This document shows positions 25,766 to 35,764 of a DNA stretch of 64,000 bases, in pieces. Positions within the stretch are counted from its first letter, which is position 1, and each line of letters starts with the position of its first letter. The position numbers were made by a program, and so were the translations under genes. The DNA is from Accumulibacter phosphatis. Lineage in GTDB: Bacteria > Pseudomonadota > Gammaproteobacteria > Burkholderiales > Rhodocyclaceae. The notes below the pieces were generated by a model. That model had not been told where the DNA came from, did no database searches, and saw only the letters and a list, made by a program, of their open reading frames with translations. The stretch covers positions 2,914,001 through 2,978,000 of the forward strand of contig NC_013194.1 in NCBI RefSeq assembly GCF_000024165.1. The letters run 5' to 3'.

Positions 25766-26272
25766 CTAAGCGGCACGAACGCCAGCGGCGGCCGGCTTGG
25801 CCAGCATTGACCCGGCAACGATGGCAAAGGCCAGAAAACACAGACCGGACCAGTTGGCCATCGACAGGCCGAGAAACATCCAGTCCTTGCTCGAGCAGAA
25901 GCCAGTGGCCATGAACACGGCTGGCCAGAGAACGCCGAACCAGTCGACGATCTGTTCGATCAGCGTCGGTTCACCAAAACCGCACTCCATGCTCGCCGTG
26001 GGAAAATACTGCAGCCAGCTCTGGTAACCGGCAGTCGCCAGCCCGCCCACCGCGGTCAGGCCAAGCAGCGCCGCCCACAGGCGTCCCCAGCCGGGAAGCA
26101 ACGCGCCGACCACCGCCAGACAACCGATCAGCAAATACAGTAGCCGCTGAAAGATGCACAGTGGACATGGTTGCAGATTCATTACTTCCCCGATCAGCAA
26201 GCCGGCTGCAGTCAGGCCAAACGCCGCCAGCGCCACCAGGCCAAAGCGGGCACGCAGCGAGAGATGCATCAA
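25766..26272 (-). CDS. dsbB: Disulfide bond formation protein DsbB
   Basis: A 168-residue inner-membrane protein with four helices. The first periplasmic loop carries the redox pair in QPCPLC (Cys36 and Cys39). The second loop carries Cys97 (MECGFGEP) and Cys126 (GFCSSKDW). These are the four cysteines needed to reoxidise DsbA and pass electrons to quinone. It ends close to the convergent dut gene. No dsbA is nearby. Confidence 0.93.
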   Translation of the reverse strand: MMHLSLRARFGLVALAAFGLTAAGLLIGEVMNLQPCPLCIFQRLLYLLIGCLAVVGALLPGWGRLWAALLGLTAVGGLATAGYQSWLQYFPTASMECGFGEPTLIEQIVDWFGVLWPAVFMATGFCSSKDWMFLGLSMANWSGLCFLAFAIVAGSMLAKPAAAGVRAA

Positions 26273-26281
26273 GCCGCGCGA

Positions 26282-27445
26282 TCAGGCCAGCGCATAGCTG
26301 CGCAAGCGCATCGACAGTTCCTGCAGTTGCCGAACTCCCGAGTTCTCGGCACGCTCGCACCAGTCCTGCAGAGCCTGCAGCAGTTGCTCGCGCGACGCAT
26401 TCGAACGTTCCCAGACCGCTGCCAGTTCCTGGCGCATGGCGTAAGCCGTTTCGAGTGCCCGACTCTCGCCGAGCAGCGATTCCAGCCGTCCGCGCATTTC
26501 CTGCGGCACGGCACCGGCGTCGGCGGCCAGCCAGCGCTTGAGGCCCTTGAAGCGATTGCCGTCCTGCAATCTGTCGAGTTCTTCGCGATAGACCTGCTTG
26601 AGCGACTTGGCATAGCGCGAAAGGACGTCGTAACGGTTGGCGATCACCGCCTGCAAAGTGTCGAAATCCACCACCGGGCGCAGGGTGCCGAGTCGCGGCC
26701 GGGGCGCCACCTTCTTGATATGCGCCAGGCGCAGCGCCGCCAGGATGCGGATGTAGAGCCAACCGACGTCGAATTCGTACCAGCGGTTCGACAATCTCGC
26801 CGACGTGGCGAAGGTGTGATGGTTGTTGTGCAGTTCCTCGCCGCCGATGAGGATTCCCCAGGGGAAGAGGTTGGTGCTGGCGTCGGGGGAATTGAAGTTG
26901 CGGTAGCCCCAGAAATGGCCGAGACCGTTGATCACCCCGGCCGCCCAGAACGGAATCCAGAGCATCTGCACCAGCCAGATCAGCACCCCTGGAAACACGC
27001 CGAAGATCGCCACGTCGATGGCCAGCATGATCACGATACCGAGCTTGTGCCATGGCGAGTACAGATGATTCTCGAGCCAGTCGTCCGGCGTCCCCCGACC
27101 GTAGCGCTGCAGGGTGTCACCGTTCCTGGCCTCCTTGACGTAAAGGAAGACGCCACCCCAGAGCACCCGGTTGATGCCGAAAACCTGCGGGCTGTGCGGA
27201 TCCTCGGCAGTCTCGCACTTGGCGTGATGCTTGCGGTGGATGGCCGCCCACTCCTTGGTCACCATCCCGGTGCTCAGCCACAGCCAGAGGCGGAAAAAAT
27301 GCGCGACCAGCGGATGCAGATCCAGGGCACGGTGCGCCTGATGACGGTGCAGAAAAATGGTCACCGCAGCAATGGTCACGTGCGTCAGAGCCAGTGTGGT
27401 CAATACGTATGCCCACCAGGGCCAATCGACTATTCCCGCGTACAT
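26282..27445 (-). CDS. Acyl-CoA/fatty-acid desaturase (delta-9 type)
   Basis: A 387-residue membrane protein. The three histidine boxes of the diiron centre are present: HRHQAH (33-38), HRKHH (70-74) and HNNHH (206-210). It introduces a double bond into long-chain acyl chains. The first 250 residues match the OLE1/DesC-like family. The last 140 residues are a helical soluble extension ending in LQDWCERAENSGVRQLQELS. That extension resembles the C-terminal helical region of ISL3-type transposases and appears to be a known feature of betaproteobacterial desaturases, as far as I recall. Confidence 0.88.
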   Translation of the reverse strand: MYAGIVDWPWWAYVLTTLALTHVTIAAVTIFLHRHQAHRALDLHPLVAHFFRLWLWLSTGMVTKEWAAIHRKHHAKCETAEDPHSPQVFGINRVLWGGVFLYVKEARNGDTLQRYGRGTPDDWLENHLYSPWHKLGIVIMLAIDVAIFGVFPGVLIWLVQMLWIPFWAAGVINGLGHFWGYRNFNSPDASTNLFPWGILIGGEELHNNHHTFATSARLSNRWYEFDVGWLYIRILAALRLAHIKKVAPRPRLGTLRPVVDFDTLQAVIANRYDVLSRYAKSLKQVYREELDRLQDGNRFKGLKRWLAADAGAVPQEMRGRLESLLGESRALETAYAMRQELAAVWERSNASREQLLQALQDWCERAENSGVRQLQELSMRLRSYALA

Positions 27446-27970
27446 TGCTTGTCCTCAAGAGATCGAGCCCGCGATTCTAAGGCAATAGCACGCACGCGCC
27501 AATTGCGGATTTGCCGACGCACGAGAGTTCAGCGCCAGAGAAGGCTGCAGTACTGGCAACCTGCCCGCCGCCACGCGCTGCGGCAGAAACTCGGTGAGAT
27601 CGAGATCGTCGCGCTCGCGGTTGCCGGGGTGTCGGCGACGCGCCCTCTCCCGCCTGTCGCGTGGGGCTCTGTCGTCGTCCCCAGAGCCAATCGGTAGGTC
27701 ACCACCCCTGAGACAACGCACGCCGCGAGCGAGTTGCCGCAGGCATATGACTTGCCGGCGCGCGGCAACGCCGGCGTGGCGGATGACAAAAACCTCGGGG
27801 CACCGTAACATGCTGTCGGGAAGCCCGCTGCCTGGCACGGTCGCCGCTCGCTCCAAGAAGGGGCCTGCCGACGCCGGCTGGTGCCCCAGCTGCCTCAACG
27901 CTCGGCTTCGCCGCCCGCTCCCACCACGCCGAGACGCATCGCTGACGCGTAGATAACAAGGAGGAGACGC
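27446..27970. other. Intergenic region upstream of livH
   Basis: These 525 bp separate the divergent desaturase gene and livH. Open frames on both strands have no recognisable domains and an Arg/Ser-rich content typical of shadow frames. An AAGGAGGAGA ribosome site lies just before livH. The promoter of livHMGF should lie here, but no clear -35/-10 pair stands out. Confidence 0.6.
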
Positions 27971-28885
27971 ATGGCTCTCGCACTTCAGCAACTGATCAAC
28001 GGCCTGACCCTGGGTGCCGTCTATGGTCTGATCGCCATCGGCTACACGATGGTGTACGGGATCATCGGCATGATCAACTTCGCGCATGGCGACATCTACA
28101 TGGTCAGCGCCTTCATTGCGGTAACCGTGTTCACGCTGCTCGCCAGCTTCGGCATCAGTTCGGTACCGCTGTCGCTGCTGGTGGTGCTGCTGGTCGCCGT
28201 CTTCTTCACTTCGATCTATGGCTGGACGGTCGAGCGAACGGCCTATCGGCCACTGCGCGGCTCGACGCGCCTGGCGCCGCTGATCTCGGCGATCGGCATG
28301 TCGATCTTCCTGCAGAACATGGTGCAACTGACGCAGGGCGCACGCGTCAAGCCGGTCGCGCCGGTACTCGTCGGCGGCATCGACATCCTGACCATCGACG
28401 GCTTCACGGTGCGGCTGGCTTATTCGCAAGTCCTCATCGTCGTCGTCACCGTGGCGCTGATGGCCGGCTTCACCTGGCTGATCACGAAGACCTCCTTCGG
28501 CCGCCAGCAACGCTCGTGCGAGCAGGACCGGACGATGACGGCGCTGCTCGGCATCAATGTCGACCGGACGATTTCCCTGACCTTCATGCTCGGCGCCGCG
28601 CTGGCGGCCGTCGCCGGCGTCATGGTCACCGTCTATTACGGCGTCGTCGATTTCTTCATCGGCTTCGTGGCCGGTATCAAGGCCTTCACCGCTGCCGTCC
28701 TCGGCGGTATCGGCTCGTTGCCGGGGGCGATGCTCGGCGGCCTGCTGATCGGCCTGATCGAGGCCTTCTGGGCCGCCTATCTGTCGGCCGAGTATAAGGA
28801 CGTGGCGACCTTCACGATCCTCATCCTGGTGCTCATGTTCCGCCCTTCCGGCCTGCTCGGGCGCCCTGAAGTGGAGAAGGTGTGA
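27971..28885 (+). CDS. livH: Branched-chain amino-acid ABC transporter permease LivH
   Basis: A 304-residue membrane protein with about eight helices. LivH signatures include INGLTLGAVYGLIAIGYTMVYGI, NFAHGDIYM and GIKAFTAAVLGGIGSLPGAMLGG (split here across adjacent helices). It forms half of the transmembrane channel. It is followed by livM, livG and livF with overlapping ends. Confidence 0.94.
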   Translation: MALALQQLINGLTLGAVYGLIAIGYTMVYGIIGMINFAHGDIYMVSAFIAVTVFTLLASFGISSVPLSLLVVLLVAVFFTSIYGWTVERTAYRPLRGSTRLAPLISAIGMSIFLQNMVQLTQGARVKPVAPVLVGGIDILTIDGFTVRLAYSQVLIVVVTVALMAGFTWLITKTSFGRQQRSCEQDRTMTALLGINVDRTISLTFMLGAALAAVAGVMVTVYYGVVDFFIGFVAGIKAFTAAVLGGIGSLPGAMLGGLLIGLIEAFWAAYLSAEYKDVATFTILILVLMFRPSGLLGRPEVEKV

Positions 28886-30186
28886 TGGCCGCCCTCGTCC
28901 TCGCGCAGCACAGCACCTCGCCCGCCGAACGTCTGAAGGACGCCGCCGCAGTCGCCTTCATTGCGCTCCTGCTCGGCATCCCGATGATCGGCCTGACGAC
29001 CGTCGACCAGGGGGGAGCACTGCGGATCGCCACGCGCTGGCCGACCCTTTGCATTTTCGTCGGCGTCTGCTTTGCCGGGCGCCTGCTCCTGCGCTACGCC
29101 ATCGACCGCTTGCGGGCGCGCAAGCAGGCGCGCGAACGCAGCGCCGTCTCGGCACCGACCGTCGATCAGGCGACGAGCCCGCTGTTGACCTGGATCGGCT
29201 GGGCGGCGCTCGGCATCTCCGTGGCGCTACCGATGCTCTTCTCGGAGAACCGCTACGTCGTCGATACGGCGACCACGGTGCTGATCTACGTCATGCTCGG
29301 CTGGGGCCTGAATGTGGTCGTCGGGCTGGCCGGCCTGCTCGATCTCGGTTACGTCGCCTTCTACGCCGTCGGTGCCTACACCTACGGCCTGCTCTCGACG
29401 CAGTTCGGCTGGGGCTTCTGGCAGGCGCTGCCGCTCGCCGGCGCGGTCGCCGCCAGCTTCGGCATCCTCCTCGGCTGGCCGACGCTGCGCCTGCGCGGCG
29501 ACTATCTGGCGATCGTGACTCTCGGTTTCGGCGAAATCATCCGCATCATCCTGGTGAACTGGACCGAACTGTCCGGCGGTCCGAACGGCATCGCGTCGAT
29601 TCCGCGCCCGTCGTTCTTCGGCTTGCCTTTCAAACCACCCGGCGACGACCCGACCTTCGCCTCGTTCTTCGGCCTCGAGTTTTCGACCAACCATCGGATC
29701 GTCTTTCTCTACTACCTGATTCTCGCGCTGGCCTTGCTCACCAATCTCTTCGTCTCGCGGATGCGCAAGCTGCCGATCGGCCGCGCCTGGGAGGCGATTC
29801 GCGAGGACGAGATTGCCTGCAAGGCGATGGGAATCAATGCGCGCAACGTCAAGCTCTCGGCGTTCGCCATCGGCGCCATGCTCGGCGGCTTCGCCGGCGT
29901 CTTCTTCGCCGCCCGCCAGGGCTTCATCTCGCCGGAGTCCTTCACCTTCAACGAGTCGGCGATCATTCTCGCGATTGTCGTGCTCGGCGGCATGGGCAGC
30001 CAGCTCGGTGTCGTCCTCGCCTCGCTGGTACTGGTCCTCTTGCCTGAACTGGGACGCGACTTTGCCGAATACCGGATGCTGCTCTTCGGCGCGGCGATGA
30101 TCCTGATCATGATCTGGAAGCCAGGCGGCATCCTCTCGCACCGCGAACCGACGCTGCGCTACCGTGCCGACGGGGGACGCCGATGA
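28885..30186 (+). CDS. livM: Branched-chain amino-acid ABC transporter permease LivM
   Basis: A 433-residue membrane protein, the second channel subunit. It has LNVVVGLAGLLDLGYVAFYA, the cytosolic coupling segment AWEAIREDEIACKAMGIN and GGMGSQLGVVLASL. An extra N-terminal region (about residues 1-90) with two helices precedes the conserved core, as in many LivM proteins. ATG at 28885 shares a base with the livH stop, and a GTG at 28882 is the alternative start. Confidence 0.93.
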   Translation: MAALVLAQHSTSPAERLKDAAAVAFIALLLGIPMIGLTTVDQGGALRIATRWPTLCIFVGVCFAGRLLLRYAIDRLRARKQARERSAVSAPTVDQATSPLLTWIGWAALGISVALPMLFSENRYVVDTATTVLIYVMLGWGLNVVVGLAGLLDLGYVAFYAVGAYTYGLLSTQFGWGFWQALPLAGAVAASFGILLGWPTLRLRGDYLAIVTLGFGEIIRIILVNWTELSGGPNGIASIPRPSFFGLPFKPPGDDPTFASFFGLEFSTNHRIVFLYYLILALALLTNLFVSRMRKLPIGRAWEAIREDEIACKAMGINARNVKLSAFAIGAMLGGFAGVFFAARQGFISPESFTFNESAIILAIVVLGGMGSQLGVVLASLVLVLLPELGRDFAEYRMLLFGAAMILIMIWKPGGILSHREPTLRYRADGGRR

Positions 30187-31045
30187 GCGCCCCGCCACCG
30201 CTGCTCAGCGTCGAGCGGCTGACCATGCGCTTCGGCGGCCTGCTCGCCATCGACGACCTGTCGCTCGATGTCGCCGCGCGCAAGATCACCGGCGTCATCG
30301 GTCCGAACGGCGCCGGCAAGACGACCTTCTTCAACTGCCTGACCGGTTTCTACAAGCCGACGGTGGGCAGTGTCCGCCTCAACCACCCGCAGCGCGGCGT
30401 GCTGCGCCTCGAACAACTGGCCAGCCATCAGGTGGCGCGCTCGGCCCAAGTGGTGCGTACGTTCCAGAACATCCGCCTGTTTCCGCAGATGACGGTGCTG
30501 GAAAACCTGATCGTCGCCCAGCACAACGCGCTGCAGCACGCGTCGCGCTTCTCGCTCGCCGGCCTCCTCGGACTGCCCGGCTATCGCCGGGCCGAAGCCG
30601 CCGCCATGGACAAGGCCGTCGGCTGGCTCCAGCGCCTGGGTCTGCTCGACAAGGCCGACACGGCGGCAGGTGCCTTGCCCTACGGCATGCAGCGGCGCAT
30701 CGAGATCGCCCGCGCCCTGTGCGTTGACCCGCTGCTCCTCTGTCTCGACGAGCCGGCTGCCGGACTCAATCCGCGTGAATCGTCCGAACTCAACGAACTG
30801 CTGAAGCATCTGGCGAGCGTCGAAGGAATCGCGATACTCCTCATCGAACACGACATGAGCGTGGTGATGAACGTCTCCGACCACATCTGCGTCCTCAACT
30901 ACGGCCGCAAGATCGCCGAAGGCACGCCGGCAGATATCCAGAAGGATCCCAATGTGATCAAGGCCTATCTTGGCGAGGAAGATGCTGACGAACTGCGTGC
31001 GGACGAAATGCGAACCGACGCACCGACCGATCCGGAGGCTGTCCG

Positions 31046-31049
<4 letters not shown>
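30183..31049 (+). CDS. livG: Branched-chain amino-acid ABC transporter ATPase LivG
   Basis: A 288-residue ATPase with Walker A GPNGAGKTTFF (about 41-51), a Q-loop in TFQNIRLFPQMTVLEN, Walker B LLCLDEPAAGLNP and the H-loop LLIEHDMSVVM. The signature motif reads LPYGMQRRIEIARAL, the usual LivG form with YG in place of SGG. The last 30 residues are an Asp/Glu-rich tail. It overlaps livM and livF by four bases each. Confidence 0.95.
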
Positions 31050-31786
<737 letters not shown>

Positions 31787-31805
31787 GCGGGCGTCTGGCG
31801 AAGTC

Positions 31806-32702
31806 GTGGACAAGGCGCCACCGCGCTGGCTGCCGTTCCTGGTGCTCGGCATCGGTTTGCTGGCCATTTCGTTCGGCGCCATTCTGGCGCGCATCGCGCA
31901 GGGTTACGGACTGCCGTCGCTGACCATTGCCACCCTGCGCCTCGGGTTGGCGGCGCTGCTGATCACTCCGCTCGCCCTCTGGCAGTCGGGCTCGGCCCTG
32001 CGCATGCTCAAGCCGCGGCAGGGACTGCTGACCGGCGGCGCCGGCCTCTTCCTGGCGCTGCATTTCGCGACCTGGATCAGCTCGCTGGAGTACACGTCGG
32101 TAGCCAGCAGCACGGCGCTGGTGACGACCAACCTGCTATGGATCGGCATCGCCTCCTTCCTGCTTTTCGGTGATCGCCCAAGCCGCCTGATGGTGATAGG
32201 CATCGTCCTTTCGCTGTCGGGCAGCCTGCTGATCTTCTGGAGCGACAGCCGCACGAGCGCGCCCGGAACGAATCCCTTGCTCGGGAACTTCCTGGCCATC
32301 GCCGGCAGCTGGTGCTTCTCGGCGTATCTGCTGATCGGCCGCCGCCTGCGTGCCAGCCTCGCGCTGCCGGCATACGTCTGGCTGGCCTATGGCAGCGCGG
32401 CGATCCTTCTGCTGCTCGCCTGCCAGGCCAGCGACACGGCCATCACCGGCTATGCCGACGCCGCCTATCTGGTCGCGCTGGGCATGGCCCTCGGCCCGCA
32501 ACTGCTCGGGCATACTTCGTACAACTGGTCACTCAAGCACGTTTCGCCCACCTTCATCGCCGTCGTGACGCTCGGCGAGCCGGTCGGCAGCGCCGCCCTG
32601 GCATGGCTTTTCTTCGGCGAATCGTTCGCGCCTTTACAGGCGACCGGCTTCGTCCTGCTGCTCGTCGGCATCTACCTGGCGGCCCGCGGTGAGGGCAAGT
32701 AG
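31806..32702 (+). CDS. EamA/DMT-family permease
   Basis: A 298-residue membrane protein with ten predicted helices in two EamA repeats. The second repeat ends with the typical FIAVVTLGEPVGSAALAWLFFGE. Such proteins export amino acids or other small metabolites, and the substrate cannot be told from sequence. It starts with GTG 19 bp after livF and is probably in the same transcript, which hints at an amino-acid substrate. The start is uncertain because the ribosome site is weak. Confidence 0.88.
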   Translation: MDKAPPRWLPFLVLGIGLLAISFGAILARIAQGYGLPSLTIATLRLGLAALLITPLALWQSGSALRMLKPRQGLLTGGAGLFLALHFATWISSLEYTSVASSTALVTTNLLWIGIASFLLFGDRPSRLMVIGIVLSLSGSLLIFWSDSRTSAPGTNPLLGNFLAIAGSWCFSAYLLIGRRLRASLALPAYVWLAYGSAAILLLLACQASDTAITGYADAAYLVALGMALGPQLLGHTSYNWSLKHVSPTFIAVVTLGEPVGSAALAWLFFGESFAPLQATGFVLLLVGIYLAARGEGK

Positions 32703-32729
32703 TGCGCGGCGGCTCCACCCGGTGGCTCA

Positions 32730-35700
32730 CTACCGTCGCAGGAACGCCTCGAAGTCGGCGAGCGCCAGCGGCCGGCTGAACAGGTAGCCCTGGTAGGCGA
32801 GGCAGCCTTGCGCCGCCAGCGCATCCTGCTGTTCGACGCTTTCGACCCCCTCGGCGATGACCGACAGACCCAGGGTCCTGGCGAGAGCGATGATCGTGCG
32901 CGCGATCACTTCGTCGTTGGGGTCGGTCAGCAGATCCCGCACGAAGGACTGGTCGATCTTCAGCTGATCGAGAGGCAACTGCTTCAGGTACGACAGCGAC
33001 GAGTAACCCGTGCCGAAGTCGTCGAGCGAAAAGCCCACGCCCCGTGCCTTCAAGGCACTCATCTTGGCGATGATGTCCTGGACATTGTCGAGCAGCATGC
33101 TCTCGGTGAGCTCCAGCTTGAGATTGCGCGGGTGCGCGCCGCTTCTGGCGAGAACGGCCAACACCTGGTCGACGAAGTTCGCTTGCCGAAACTGCCGGGC
33201 ACTGACGTTGACCGAAACCGTGAAACGTTCCCTCCCCGGCCTGGCGGCCCACAGTGCCGCCTGGGCGCACGCGGTCTCCAGCACCCACAGGCCGAGGGGC
33301 AGGATCAGGCCGGTTTCCTCGGCAACCGGGATGAACTCGGCGGGCGAGACGGTGCCACGCTGTTGATGCTGCCAGCGTAGCAGCGCCTCGGCACCGATGA
33401 CTTGTCCGCTCGCGTCCACCTGCGGCTGGTAGGCCAGGAAGAAGCTCTGCCGTCCGACGGCTGCGCGCAGATCCTTCTCGATGTCGGCACGTGCAGTCAC
33501 CACGGCCTGCATGCGCGGGTCGAAAAAGCGCAGGGCGTTGCGGCCCGACGCCTTGGCCTCGTACATGGCCAGGTCCGCTCGCTTCATCAACTCGTCGATG
33601 CCGACCTGCTGCCCGCCAAACAGGGTAATGCCGACGCTCGGCGTATTGTGATAGTCGTGACCCGACAGGTCGTAGGGGCGGTTGAGCAGCTTGATGATCT
33701 TCTCGCCGACGATCCGGCTCTGGCCGGCCGCCTCCTCGGGCCGCTCGCCGAGGTTCTCGAGCATGACCACGAATTCATCGCCCCCGAGACGGGCAACCGT
33801 ATCCCCTTCGCGCACGCTGCTGCTCAGCCGCTGGCCGACCTGCTGCAGCAGGCGATCGCCCATGTCGTGCCCGAGCGTGTCGTTGAGCGTCTTGAAATTG
33901 TCGAGATCGATGAACAACAGGGCGCCCTGGCGCTCGCTGCGCACGCTCGACGCGATGGCTACCCGCAGACGATCGTGCAGCAGGCGGCGGTTCGGCAAGC
34001 CGGTCAGCGCGTCATAGAACGCGAGATGCCTGATCTCTTCCTGTGCCGCCTTGTGCGCGCTCATGTCGGTGAGTGCCGACACGTAGTGGGTCACCACGCC
34101 GTCGCCATCCCTGACCGAGGAAATCGTCAGCCACTCCGGGAAGACATCACCATTCTTGCGGCGATTCCAGATCTCGCCCTGCCAGACGCCGTTGCGTTCG
34201 ATGCTCTCGCGCATCGCTGCGTAGAAGCTCGCGTCGTGCCTTCCCGAACTGAGCAGTTTCGGCGTCTGACCGATGCACTCGTCGGCGGCGTAGCCTGTGA
34301 TGTCGGTGAACGCCTGGTTGACGCGCAGGATGACGGCATTGGCATCGGTGATGAACATGCCCTGCTGGGACTCGAAAGCGGTGGCGGCGATCCGCTCCCA
34401 CTGTTCGGCCTGCTTGCGCTCGGTAACGTCGCGCGATACGACGACGACGCGTGCCGCCTCCCCCTGCCTGTCCCCGAGAACGCGTCCGGCCGACGCCATG
34501 TGGCGGACGCTGCCATCGTTACGCACCAGGCGATACTCGATCTCCTGGCCCCGGCCAGTCTCGGTCGTCTGCCTGAATACCCGCTTCACCCGCTCGCGGT
34601 CCTCGGGATGGACGTCGGCAAACGAGTCGCTGCCACGCAGATCCCTGGTATCGCCGAAAAACTGCCCATACGAAGGACTGTTGTAAAGTCGTTGGCCCTG
34701 CAGATCGAGGACGGCGATGTGCTCGCCAATGCTTTCCGAAATCAGTCGGAAGAACTCCTTCTGTTCGCGCAGGCTGGCTTCCAGTTGCTTCCGCGCCGTA
34801 ATGTCCTGGGTCGTGCCGAGACTGCGCAGCGGCTTGCCCTCCTCGTCGAACTCCACCTCCGCCCTTTGCGTTATCCACCGTGTCGTCTCGCCAAAGACGA
34901 GGCGCAGCTCGTTGTCGAACGGCTCGCCCCTGAGGGCGGCGGCGGCGGCCTGCTGCAGGGTGTCGCGGTCGTCGGGGTGGACGCGCGCCATGAAGGCGTC
35001 CAGGCTGCCGACCGTTCCTGTGGGCAGACCCAGGATGCGACAGGTTTCGGCCGACATGTCTATCCTGCCGCTGACCAGGTCGTAGACCCAGCTACCGACG
35101 TTGGCAACTGCCTGCGCGCGGTTGAGATCGGCTTCGCGTGCCTGCAGTTCCGCGGTCCGTTGGGCGAGATCGCTGGCCAAGCGACGGACGTCATCGATCC
35201 GGCTCTGGTACGAGCGCACCAGAAAGACGATCAGGAGCAGGGCCACAAGGCTGCAAGCGCCTTGCACCAGACCATGCATCACGGCCGGAGTGGGCGGTGG
35301 CGTCGGCAGCCAGGCCCATGCATCGCCGACCACGAAGCCGACGATCGCGAGCACGGTCAGCGAGGCCAGAACGGCCGCTGCACGCAGGCCAAGCAGCCAG
35401 CCGCCCATCAGGATCAGCAGTGGATAGGCGACGACCAGCAGGGCGCGCAGACCACCGAAGAACGTCGAAACCCCGGTCACGGCAACCCAGGATCCCCAGA
35501 CGAGAACCGTCTGCGCGGCTCGCTGACGGCCGGCCGACAAGAGGCGCAAGGCAGCCAGGGCGACCAAGGCCATGAGCACGGGACCGCTGACCCGCCACGG
35601 TTGGTCGGCCATGGTCAACAGAATGGTCGACGCGGCCGCCGTCGCGGCAGCCAGAATCGACCAGGCGCAGTATCTCAGGAACGCCTGTGAAGGCTGCCGG

Positions 35701-35750
35701 AAGCCCGCGTCGTCGGGCCGACTCGTGCCCGTGGCGAATTCCTCAGTCAT
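32730..35750 (-). CDS. Membrane PAS-GGDEF-EAL protein (c-di-GMP synthesis/breakdown)
   Basis: A 1006-residue protein with about six N-terminal helices (residues 25-195), a short coiled coil, three PAS domains (about 210-325, 330-450, 455-570), a GGDEF domain (about 575-745) and an EAL domain (about 755-1005). The cyclase has intact GGDEF and an RxxD inhibitory site (REGD) five residues before it. The phosphodiesterase keeps EALLRW, NVSARQF, ELTES, DDFGTGYSSL and AEGVES, so both activities look possible. It is the last gene of the six-gene signalling operon and lies 14 bp after the receiver-PAS-GGDEF gene. Confidence 0.93.
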   Translation of the reverse strand: MTEEFATGTSRPDDAGFRQPSQAFLRYCAWSILAAATAAASTILLTMADQPWRVSGPVLMALVALAALRLLSAGRQRAAQTVLVWGSWVAVTGVSTFFGGLRALLVVAYPLLILMGGWLLGLRAAAVLASLTVLAIVGFVVGDAWAWLPTPPPTPAVMHGLVQGACSLVALLLIVFLVRSYQSRIDDVRRLASDLAQRTAELQAREADLNRAQAVANVGSWVYDLVSGRIDMSAETCRILGLPTGTVGSLDAFMARVHPDDRDTLQQAAAAALRGEPFDNELRLVFGETTRWITQRAEVEFDEEGKPLRSLGTTQDITARKQLEASLREQKEFFRLISESIGEHIAVLDLQGQRLYNSPSYGQFFGDTRDLRGSDSFADVHPEDRERVKRVFRQTTETGRGQEIEYRLVRNDGSVRHMASAGRVLGDRQGEAARVVVVSRDVTERKQAEQWERIAATAFESQQGMFITDANAVILRVNQAFTDITGYAADECIGQTPKLLSSGRHDASFYAAMRESIERNGVWQGEIWNRRKNGDVFPEWLTISSVRDGDGVVTHYVSALTDMSAHKAAQEEIRHLAFYDALTGLPNRRLLHDRLRVAIASSVRSERQGALLFIDLDNFKTLNDTLGHDMGDRLLQQVGQRLSSSVREGDTVARLGGDEFVVMLENLGERPEEAAGQSRIVGEKIIKLLNRPYDLSGHDYHNTPSVGITLFGGQQVGIDELMKRADLAMYEAKASGRNALRFFDPRMQAVVTARADIEKDLRAAVGRQSFFLAYQPQVDASGQVIGAEALLRWQHQQRGTVSPAEFIPVAEETGLILPLGLWVLETACAQAALWAARPGRERFTVSVNVSARQFRQANFVDQVLAVLARSGAHPRNLKLELTESMLLDNVQDIIAKMSALKARGVGFSLDDFGTGYSSLSYLKQLPLDQLKIDQSFVRDLLTDPNDEVIARTIIALARTLGLSVIAEGVESVEQQDALAAQGCLAYQGYLFSRPLALADFEAFLRR

Positions 35751-35764
35751 CGCCGCTGTCCAGT

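Noticed and set aside
27529..27956. Small open frames between the desaturase and livH
   Set aside because: Both strands give Arg/Ser-rich peptides without ribosome sites or recognisable similarity.
33402..35690. 762-codon open frame opposite the GGDEF-EAL gene
   Set aside because: The sense strand carries intact GGDEF and EAL motifs, so this frame is a compositional artefact.
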